A stretch of DNA of 9,549 nt from Deltaproteobacteria bacterium CG07_land_8_20_14_0_80_60_11 (GTDB lineage Bacteria > Desulfobacterota > Desulfobaccia > Desulfobaccales > 0-14-0-80-60-11), in the NCBI GenBank assembly GCA_002779455.1, contig PEWM01000089.1:1-9549 (forward strand), read 5' to 3'. Of this stretch, positions 1 through 4,684 are shown in pieces. A program made the position numbers and the translations under genes. Each line of letters starts with the position of its first letter. Positions within the stretch are counted from its first letter, which is position 1. The notes below the pieces were generated by a model, which made no database searches, had not been told where the DNA came from, and saw nothing but the letters and a program-made list of their open reading frames with translations.

Positions 1-13
1 AGTTACTTAAATT

Positions 14-40
14 GGTGGCGCAGGCTTTCCAGCCTGCGCC
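14..40. repeat. Palindromic repeat, family A copy 1
   Basis: Perfect 10-bp hairpin: arm GGCGCAGGCT (17-26), loop ttcc, arm AGCCTGCGCC (31-40), preceded by GGT so that the foot reads GGTGGC. Related copies lie at 60-85, 154-178, 3990-4016 and 4020-4042. No T-run follows, so it does not look like an intrinsic terminator. It is probably a dispersed REP-like element. Confidence 0.75.
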
Positions 41-59
41 AAGGAAGCAGGTTAGTCGT

Positions 60-85
60 GCACAGCCTGGAAAGGCTGTGCCACC
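60..85. repeat. Palindromic repeat, family A copy 2
   Basis: Nine-base-pair hairpin: arm GCACAGCCT (60-68), loop ggaa, arm AGGCTGTGC (73-81), followed by CACC. It lies in the opposite orientation to copy 1. Its core arms (AGCCT/AGGCT) differ from the AGGCT/AGCCT core expected from copy 1 yet remain paired, a compensated change. Confidence 0.7.
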
Positions 86-97
86 AGCCGATACCAG

Positions 98-130
98 CTT
101 CTCATGATTTGCGGGTGGGCCAAAGGCCCA
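98..130 (+). repeat. Palindromic repeat, family B copy 1
   Basis: Hairpin with arms TGGGCC (116-121) and GGCCCA (125-130) around an AAA loop, preceded by GCGGG and by the shared block CTT..CATG.TTT. It aligns without gaps to the copies at 183-226 and 2627-2670. Function unknown. Confidence 0.65.
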
Positions 131-153
131 TGAATGCTCTGAAAAGTTCCTCA

Positions 154-178
154 GCACCGGTTGAAAACCTGTGCCACC
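154..178. repeat. Palindromic repeat, family A copy 3 (diverged core)
   Basis: Arms GCACCGGTT (154-162) and AACCTGTGC (166-174) around a gaa loop, with one C/T mismatch, followed by CACC. The foot GCAC/GTGCCACC is that of family A, while the inner GGTT/AACC pairs are unlike the other copies. This is the clearest case of a changed but still paired core. Confidence 0.6.
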
Positions 179-182
179 ATAT

Positions 183-226
183 CTTTATATGTTTTAGGGG
201 TGAGCCCAAGGCCCATGCGCGACTGC
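183..226 (+). repeat. Direct repeat, family B copy 2 (left flank of the ahbB/radical SAM pair)
   Basis: Contains the arms TGAGCC (201-206) and GGCCCA (210-215) with a CAA loop and ends in GCGACTGC. By eye it matches 2627-2670 at 37 of 44 positions without gaps. It runs directly into the heptamer array at 222-281. The two copies are in the same orientation and lie 2444 bases apart. Confidence 0.65.
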
Positions 227-281
227 TTACTGCTCACTGCTCACTGCTCACTGCTCACTGCTCACTGCTCACTGCTCACTC
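222..281. repeat. Heptamer tandem array (ACTGCTC)n
   Basis: One imperfect unit (ACTGCTT, 222-228) is followed by seven perfect ACTGCTC units (229-277) and a partial unit. On the minus strand the array begins within two bases of the ahbB stop codon (283-285), so it forms the start of the ahbB 3' untranslated region. Short arrays of this kind can change copy number by slippage. Heptameric short tandem repeats are known as dispersed non-coding elements in heterocystous cyanobacteria; any link to those is only an analogy. Confidence 0.9.
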
Positions 282-282
282 T

Positions 283-762
283 TTAGCCCTCCCCCTCCTT
301 GAAATACCGCATGGTGGTCTTTTTCAGTTCGGTTTCGCTGAACAGCATCTCGTAGTCGTGGATTCCGGTCTCCGCCGCCATCTGCGCCGCGATCTTGACG
401 CATGCTTCCGGGGTGCGGCCGTGGATCATGGTGTAGAGGTTATAGGGCCAGGAGGGCGCCGGCCGGCGGGCGTAGCAATGGGTCACGGTTCTTTGCCCGG
501 CCAGGTGCTGGCCGATGCGCTTGAGGTCGGCCTCCGGCACCGCCCAGGCCACCAGGGCGTTGGCCTCGTAGCCCGACTGCTGGTGGCGCAGGGTGGCCCC
601 GAACCGGCGGATGTAGCCCCGGGCCATCAGGCGCCGGATGGCGGCCAGCAAGGCCTCTTCCCCAATCCCCAGAAATTCCGCCACCTCCAGAAAAGGGCGG
701 GGGCAAATCTCCAGGTCCCGTTGCAGGGCCAGGATCACCTTCTTGTCCAGGTCCGACAGCAT
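283..762 (-). CDS. ahbB: Siroheme decarboxylase subunit AhbB (Lrp/AsnC-type fold)
   Basis: Predicted 159-residue subunit of the AhbA/AhbB enzyme, which decarboxylates siroheme to 12,18-didecarboxysiroheme in the alternative haem (and haem d1-related) pathway in the cytoplasm. The N-terminal ~60 residues form an AsnC-like winged helix-turn-helix. Residues 94-115 carry the segment THCYARR..WPYNLYTMIHG, whose HCY and WPYN pattern is that of AhbB rather than AhbA (usually HNY and YN.WFT). The end ELKKTTMRYF is typical of the family. The ATG at 762 is preferred to an in-frame TTG at 798: it has GGGGAGG at good spacing, and the promoter at 787-815 would start transcription near 781, downstream of the TTG. 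AhbA normally accompanies AhbB as neighbour or fusion, but none is visible here. A generic AsnC regulator is the alternative reading, less likely because of the motif. Confidence 0.88.
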   Translation of the reverse strand: MLSDLDKKVILALQRDLEICPRPFLEVAEFLGIGEEALLAAIRRLMARGYIRRFGATLRHQQSGYEANALVAWAVPEADLKRIGQHLAGQRTVTHCYARRPAPSWPYNLYTMIHGRTPEACVKIAAQMAAETGIHDYEMLFSETELKKTTMRYFKEGEG

Positions 763-786
763 CCACGGCCTCCCCAATCTCCAGGG

Positions 787-815
787 AATATAGACCAATC
801 CGCCCGGCTTGGCAA
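787..815 (-). promoter_or_regulatory. Sigma70-type promoter of ahbB
   Basis: Read on the minus strand: -35 TTGCCA (815-810), 17-base spacer, -10 TATATT (792-787), each one mismatch from consensus. The expected start is near 781, giving a leader of about 19 bases with the GGGGAGG ribosome site in it. It sits in the 153-base gap after the radical SAM gene, so ahbB can be transcribed independently of that gene. Confidence 0.6.
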
Positions 816-915
816 GGGAGACAGGAGCCGCAGGGCCGCCATGCCTGATTGGCGTTTCTCAGGGAATGCCGCGATTCTGGAGAGGGGAGGAAGCGGCGGG
901 GGCTGCCGGCGCCAA

Positions 916-2535
916 TCACCGGGCGGCGGCGCGGCCCCAGGATTTCGCCGCCGGAACTTCCAGGTTGCGCTCCTCGATGATAGCTGCGACCTTGTCCCGC
1001 ACCATCTGCCGCAGGTCGAAGAGGTCCTCTCCCTCGGCGCAGGTCAGCAGGTATTGCCTGACTCGACTGGGGTTTTGCCTCCACATGCCGATCAACTGGG
1101 TCCAGAACTGACGCCGGTAAGGTGGCCGGACGCCTTGCCACCAGAGAATTTTGACAACCGACCGGAGCTGGTTTAACCTCTGCCGGCAAGTCATACCCTG
1201 GTGGGGGGCGTGGTCCCGCCGCGGGGGGGCCCCTGCCGCCATCGCCGGATCCCGGCGAGCCGGCCGCATGGCCAGATAATAGCGGTAGGCCCGCGCCAGA
1301 TAACGGGATGGTTCATACAGATAGTCCCAAGCCTCGACGTATTCCTGCATGATCCCGGCTTCCGGCCGGTCAGGTTCGTAGTTCAAGGCTGAGAAGGTCC
1401 CCAAGTTATCGCCCACATCCTCGCGCAGCCGCCCTTCTTTCTCCAGGCGATGCCACAGGTGAGTATGCGGCGCGGCCTGCAGGACCCCAAGCATGTTCAC
1501 GGGTATGTCAGTCTGTTCGATAAAGGCGCAGATGCGCTCGCCGGCCCCTGGCCTTTCCCCGTCCAGACCGATGATAAAACTACCGATAACCTCCATGCCA
1601 TTCTGCTTGAGGGTGCGCAGCGATTCCAGGAGCGGGTTCTTGATGTTGTGGTATTTGTGGCTGGTTTCGAGCACATTCTCATCCGGAGACTCAATCCCGA
1701 TAAAAACTTCCCCCAGCCTGGCCGCGGTCATGAGGTCGATCATGTCCGGATCCTGTCCCAGGTTCACCGAGGCCTGCGTCAAGAAACTGTAGGGTTCACC
1801 CCGGCTCTTTGACCAGGCAATGATTTCTTGCAGGAGGGCGCGAGCCTGCTTTTTGCTCCCGATGAAGTTGTCATCGCAGATAAACACGTTGCCGGTGGCC
1901 CCGAGCCGGTAGAGGGTCTCCAGTTCGGCGATGACCTGCTTCGGGGTCTTGTGACGGGGTTTGCGCCCGAAAAGGTTTACCACATCGCAAAATTCGCAGT
2001 CAAACGGGCAGCCCCGGGAAGTCTGAATCGTAAAGGCGGCATAATCATCCAGCCGCAGCAGATCAAAGCGCGGGATCGGCGAAGTAGTCAGATCCGGCCT
2101 CTCGTCAGTTTCGATCACCCCAGTCTTTTCGGCTCGCATGGCCTTAAGAAGCAGGGGGACCGTAATCTCGCCTTCACCCCGCACCACGAAATCACATCCG
2201 GCCTCCAGGGCGGCCTCCGGGAGCGAAGTGGGGTGGGGTCCCCCGGCCACGACGGTTTTGCCGCGGCGCTTGGCTTCTTTTATCAGGGCCAACAGCCCTT
2301 CCCTCTGAATGTACATCGCCGATATCAGGATCAGATCGGCCCACTGCCAATCCTCCTCCGTCAGGCTTCTGGTGTTGAGATCGGCCAGACGCAGTTCCCA
2401 GGCTGGGGGCAGTAAGGCGGCCACCGTCAGCAGACCCAACGGGGGATTAACCGTCCGGTTGCCCCGGAGCTGGCAAGATTTCCGGAAACTCCAAAAGGAC
2501 ATGGGAAATTCGGGACATACCAACAAAGCCCGCAT
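916..2535 (-). CDS. B12-binding-domain radical SAM protein (DUF4070-like)
   Basis: A 539-residue cytosolic iron-sulfur enzyme. Residues ~1-140 form a Rossmann-like cobalamin-binding domain: the opening RALLVCPEFP, then PPLGLLTVAALLP (31-43), VVAGGPHPTS (95-104) and VVRGEGE (117-123). The radical SAM core (~165-390) has the [4Fe-4S] motif CX3CX2C at C176, C180 and C183 within TSRGCPFDCEFC, and GIESPDE (280-286) in the barrel. The C-terminal part (~390-539) is helical, with an Arg/Pro/Ala-rich stretch at 425-447. The layout resembles the DUF4070 group of B12-binding radical SAM proteins, which includes the hopanoid C-2 methylase HpnP; the substrate here is unknown, and methyl transfer or C-C chemistry is inference. 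The start ATG has AGGAG ten bases upstream. It is not AhbC or AhbD, which lack a B12 domain. Confidence 0.85.
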   Translation of the reverse strand: MRALLVCPEFPMSFWSFRKSCQLRGNRTVNPPLGLLTVAALLPPAWELRLADLNTRSLTEEDWQWADLILISAMYIQREGLLALIKEAKRRGKTVVAGGPHPTSLPEAALEAGCDFVVRGEGEITVPLLLKAMRAEKTGVIETDERPDLTTSPIPRFDLLRLDDYAAFTIQTSRGCPFDCEFCDVVNLFGRKPRHKTPKQVIAELETLYRLGATGNVFICDDNFIGSKKQARALLQEIIAWSKSRGEPYSFLTQASVNLGQDPDMIDLMTAARLGEVFIGIESPDENVLETSHKYHNIKNPLLESLRTLKQNGMEVIGSFIIGLDGERPGAGERICAFIEQTDIPVNMLGVLQAAPHTHLWHRLEKEGRLREDVGDNLGTFSALNYEPDRPEAGIMQEYVEAWDYLYEPSRYLARAYRYYLAMRPARRDPAMAAGAPPRRDHAPHQGMTCRQRLNQLRSVVKILWWQGVRPPYRRQFWTQLIGMWRQNPSRVRQYLLTCAEGEDLFDLRQMVRDKVAAIIEERNLEVPAAKSWGRAAAR

Positions 2536-2560
2536 GGCATCAAAACTCCTGTTCCGAAAA

Positions 2561-2584
2561 GTTCAAGGTTCAAGGTTCAAGGTT
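2561..2584. repeat. Heptamer tandem array (GTTCAAG)3
   Basis: Three perfect GTTCAAG units (2561-2581) plus GTT. It lies 25 bases upstream of the radical SAM start codon on the minus strand, between that gene and the family B repeat at 2627-2670. It uses a different word from the array at 222-281 but has the same 7-base period and sits at the opposite end of the gene pair. Copy-number change here would alter the leader of the radical SAM mRNA. Confidence 0.85.
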
Positions 2585-2626
2585 GATTAAGGGTACGTAT
2601 TGCGCACTATGATAAAAAGCCCACCA

Positions 2627-2670
2627 CTTTTTATGCTTTACGGGTGGGCCGAAGGCCCAGGTGCGACTGC
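2627..2670 (+). repeat. Direct repeat, family B copy 3 (right flank of the ahbB/radical SAM pair)
   Basis: Arms TGGGCC (2645-2650) and GGCCCA (2654-2659) around GAA, followed by GGTGCGACTGC. It matches 183-226 at 37 of 44 positions and shares a shorter core with 98-130. A GCCCACC just upstream (about 2619-2625) could pair with GGGTGGGC (2642-2649), offering a second fold. Confidence 0.65.
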
Positions 2671-3007
2671 CCTGAGTGAGATCCTCGGGTGGGGTTCCTC
2701 TACCGGCTGCGGCTGCCGGGGTTCTAAGGGGCCTGCCCCTGGGGCCCGCAGTCCCTCAGCCCCTGTCCGGCCCTGAGCTTTATCGGTTATGAGGATGCCT
2801 CAATCCTTCTGGAACTCCGGTGAGGCAAGGGGGACTTCCGCCTGGCCGCCGCCTCTATGGGGAGGTTTATAGTATACCAATTTATCCTGATTACGGCACC
2901 TTTCAGAAAAACTTAAACCTGATCAAGCACCTTGGCGCCGGGTGCAGGGTCCTCAACCAAAACCACCGGCATTCCTGGTCTGGCGCCGATTCAGGCAATC
3001 AGCCCCT
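2671..3007. other. Intergenic region without a recognisable gene
   Basis: GC-rich to about 2830, then more AT-rich. It lies upstream of the radical SAM gene and downstream of the DUF192 gene, both on the minus strand. One 7-bp hairpin is visible: TGCCTCA (2796-2802) and TGAGGCA (2821-2827) with an 18-base loop. No T-run follows on either strand. Short open frames exist, but none has a credible start with a ribosome site. No tRNA or riboswitch pattern was recognised. Confidence 0.5.
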
Positions 3008-3460
3008 TCACTGCCACCTCACCGGGTCCCCCGCCTTGATCCCGTGCCGGTCGGCAAACCCGCCGGGCACCTCCAGGACCTGGTTCACCGGCGCCGGCGA
3101 GGTCAGGTCACCCGGGAAGGTCGGGGGCACGTTCCGGGTGATGCCGGCTACCCGCCCAGCGCTGATCCAGATAAGGTCCAGGGGGAGGCGCATCCCCCGC
3201 ATACAGAAGTTTTGCACCTCCTGATTCGGCATAAAGAAGAGCATCCCCCGGCCCTCGGGCAACCCGGTCCGGTAACTCAGGCCCAGGAAGAGCCGCTCCG
3301 GGGTCCTGACGGCTTCGGCCTGCACCGTGACCTTGCCGACGGTCACCCTGACCCAGGGGTTGCCGTGTTCCGAGACTTCCTGCCCCCCGGCCTGCCCGGC
3401 GAGGGCGGCCAGGAGCAGCCCGGCGCTCACCCAGGCGCTCAGGTGGCGATTGATTCTCAT
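3008..3460 (-). CDS. DUF192 family exported protein
   Basis: A 150-residue protein (from the ATG at 3460) of the DUF192/COG1430 family, whose biochemical role is unknown. Residues 1 to ~26 form a signal peptide: RINRH, then a hydrophobic stretch WVSAGLLLAALAG and small residues before QEV. The mature part has the family blocks TPERLFLGLSYRTGLPEGRG (53-72), MLFFMP (73-78), FCMRGMRLPLDLIWI (85-99, where many members have FWM), and VLEVPGGFADRHGIKAGD (128-145). The ATG is preferred to the in-frame GTG at 3481 because GAGG sits five bases before it and the signal peptide then starts normally; the longer form adds seven residues. It lies 146 bases downstream of another small exported protein on the same strand. 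Confidence 0.85.
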   Translation of the reverse strand: MRINRHLSAWVSAGLLLAALAGQAGGQEVSEHGNPWVRVTVGKVTVQAEAVRTPERLFLGLSYRTGLPEGRGMLFFMPNQEVQNFCMRGMRLPLDLIWISAGRVAGITRNVPPTFPGDLTSPAPVNQVLEVPGGFADRHGIKAGDPVRWQ

Positions 3461-3606
3461 CAATACCTCAATACCTCTCACGCAGCCCCCCAGGGCTCGC
3501 CTCGATTGTTGCGCCGGGAACTCCGGGTCACCGGCGTCCGGGAGCCCGGCGAGGTCGCGTCCCGGGCCGCGGCGCCGGAAACTTTAGGGCCTAGGCGCTT
3601 GGCTGT
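3461..3606. other. GC-rich gap between two exported-protein genes
   Basis: Contains several short GC palindromes, such as CCGGGA (3538-3543) with TCCCGG (3560-3565). On the minus strand it ends with two tandem GAGGTATT units (3462-3477) that make up the ribosome-binding region of the DUF192 gene. No clear promoter or T-tailed terminator is visible. Confidence 0.4.
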
Positions 3607-3945
3607 TTACCTGCCCTGATATTTATAGTCCTTGGGCTGAAATTTATAATCCGGTTGAGGATAATAAAGGTTTGGGCTTGTAGGAGTTGGGTTCATGGGG
3701 GCCGGGGTTACAGACTGCGGTCCTTGGGAGCTACCGGTATAAGGGTTGAATTGCCCGGTATAGGGATTTACCTTACCCGGAGTGGAATACCGATCCTTCC
3801 TTACATCATCCGGGGTTTGCCAATGCCCTTCTACCTGGGCGCCGTCTTGGTCCGTATACGGCTCAATCCATTTTTGTCCCCAGGCGGAGACCGGCGCCAA
3901 TACTAACCCACAAATCAGCGCGACCATGAGCTTCTTCATAAACAT
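3607..3945 (-). CDS. Small secreted protein with NPYTG repeats
   Basis: A 112-residue protein of unknown function. An N-terminal signal peptide is clear: basic MFMKK, hydrophobic LMVALICGLVLAPVSA, cleavage probably just after it. The mature chain is hydrophilic, rich in Pro, Tyr, Gln and Asn. It carries YTDQDGAQVEGHW (30-42), YSTPGKVNPYTG (53-64) and a second NPYTG (67-71), then DYKFQP and DYKYQ near the end (99-110). The pattern YT..DG..V.GH.....STPG..NPYTG recurs in many short exported bacterial proteins with no assigned role. The first ATG has GGGAGGTGG six bases upstream; a second ATG (3939) would be too far from it. A palindrome lies directly upstream of that ribosome site. It could share transcription with kdsC upstream and DUF192 downstream, though the gaps are about 140 bases. 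Confidence 0.75.
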   Translation of the reverse strand: MFMKKLMVALICGLVLAPVSAWGQKWIEPYTDQDGAQVEGHWQTPDDVRKDRYSTPGKVNPYTGQFNPYTGSSQGPQSVTPAPMNPTPTSPNLYYPQPDYKFQPKDYKYQGR

Positions 3946-3961
3946 AAACCACCTCCCTGAT

Positions 3962-3978
3962 GGCGGGCAATGCCCGCC
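3962..3978. repeat. Palindromic repeat, family C
   Basis: Arms GGCGGGC (3962-3968) and GCCCGCC (3972-3978) with an AAT loop. It ends four bases before the ribosome-binding site (3951-3957) of the secreted-protein gene on the minus strand, so a hairpin in the mRNA would stand against that site. It is the first of three palindromes in a row. Confidence 0.65.
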
Positions 3979-3989
3979 CTACGCCTGCT

Positions 3990-4016
3990 GGTGGCACAGG
4001 CTTCCAGCCTATGCGC
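3990..4016. repeat. Palindromic repeat, family A copy 4 (one arm decayed)
   Basis: Foot GGTGGCAC (3990-3997), arms AGGCT (3998-4002) and AGCCT (4006-4010) around tcc. The right foot has decayed to ATGCGCC, so only the core pairs. The 5' foot GTGGCAC could instead pair with GTGCCAC at 4036-4042. Confidence 0.6.
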
Positions 4017-4019
4017 CCC

Positions 4020-4042
4020 CACCGGCCGGAGGCCGGTGCCAC
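4020..4042. repeat. Palindromic repeat, family A copy 5
   Basis: Arms CACCGGCC (4020-4027) and GGCCGGTG (4031-4038) around gga, followed by CCAC. The GTGCCAC foot is that of family A; the core CGGCC/GGCCG is another paired variant. Together with copy 4 it can form a three-way structure closed by GTGGCAC (3991-3997) and GTGCCAC (4036-4042). Confidence 0.6.
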
Positions 4043-4087
4043 TCAGGGCTTAACGAGCGGGGTTGGGCTAAGGTCAGGTGCAGGCGC

Positions 4088-4684
4088 CTAACCGGCGGCC
4101 GGCCCCTGCCACGGGCGGACGAGTTCCTCCCACCTGCCCTGGGCCTTGAGGAGCAGGTCGCAGACCTCCCGGACCGCGCCTTTACCCCCCGGCAGGGTGG
4201 TGATCCAGTGGGCCGCGGCCCTGACCTCCGGGACCGCATCCGCCACCGCCGCCCCCAGGCCTATCCGGTGGAACAGGGGCAGGTCCACCAATTCGTCGCC
4301 CACCGCCGCCACCTGCGGCGGGGTGAGATTCAAGGCCGCCAGGAGTTCCTCCAAGATAGCCACCTTGTCCCGGACGCCCCCATAGAAGCGGGTGATCCCC
4401 AACTCCCGGGCCCGGTGAAAGGCGGCGCCGGAGGTGCGCCCCGACACCAGGGCCACCTCGATGCCGCCCCGCTGAGCCATTTTAATGCCGTGGCCGTCCC
4501 GGACGTGAAAGACCTTGAGGGCTTCACCTTTGGCATCAAAATAGAGCCTGCCGTCGGTCAGGACGCCGTCCACATCCAGGATCAGCAGCCGGATGCCGCG
4601 GGCCCGGCCTAAGACCGCTTCCGGGTATGGTGGTAAGTCCAAGTCGTCGTCCTTAAGGATGCATCTCGCATGTATCCAGGCCAA
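4088..4684 (-). CDS. kdsC: 3-deoxy-D-manno-octulosonate 8-phosphate phosphatase KdsC
   Basis: Cytoplasmic HAD-superfamily phosphatase that releases phosphate from Kdo-8-P before CMP activation and lipid A attachment. HAD motif I is LILDVDGVLTDG with D37 and D39; motif II is VSGRTS (S81); motif III is K107 in GVRDKVAIL; motif IV is GDELVD (D130, E131, D134). FHVRDGHGIKM (59-69) and the C-terminal GGKGAVRE (166-173) are typical of KdsC. Motif IV usually reads GDD..D; the second Asp is Glu here, a conservative change. There is no ATG. The TTG at 4684 has GGGAGGAGGGG about ten bases upstream; an in-frame TTG at 4642, with AAGGA seven bases before it, would fit the usual KdsC N-terminus as well. 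The usual companions (kdsA, kdsD, lptC, lptA) are not next to it, and mucR is divergent 453 bases away. Confidence 0.92.
   Translation of the reverse strand: MAWIHARCILKDDDLDLPPYPEAVLGRARGIRLLILDVDGVLTDGRLYFDAKGEALKVFHVRDGHGIKMAQRGGIEVALVSGRTSGAAFHRARELGITRFYGGVRDKVAILEELLAALNLTPPQVAAVGDELVDLPLFHRIGLGAAVADAVPEVRAAAHWITTLPGGKGAVREVCDLLLKAQGRWEELVRPWQGPAAG

Noticed and set aside
1..282. CRISPR array
   Set aside because: The repeats are palindromes of different families at irregular spacing, and the tandem array has 7-base units without spacers.
58..1176. Long plus-strand open frame over the left end
   Set aside because: It runs across the hairpins and heptamer array, then antisense to ahbB and the radical SAM gene. 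Its product is low in complexity and has no recognisable domain, while both minus-strand genes have clear family motifs.
2820..3224. Plus-strand frame opening before the DUF192 gene
   Set aside because: Most of it is antisense to the DUF192 coding region, and the part before that has no ribosome site or family signature.
4001..4042. Intrinsic terminator after kdsC
   Set aside because: The stems are strong enough, but no T-run follows on the minus strand and the sequence belongs to a dispersed repeat family.
3782..4612. 276-codon plus-strand frame opposite kdsC
   Set aside because: It is antisense to a clear HAD phosphatase and to the palindrome cluster. The product is Gly/Pro/Arg-rich, as expected of an antisense frame in GC-rich DNA.
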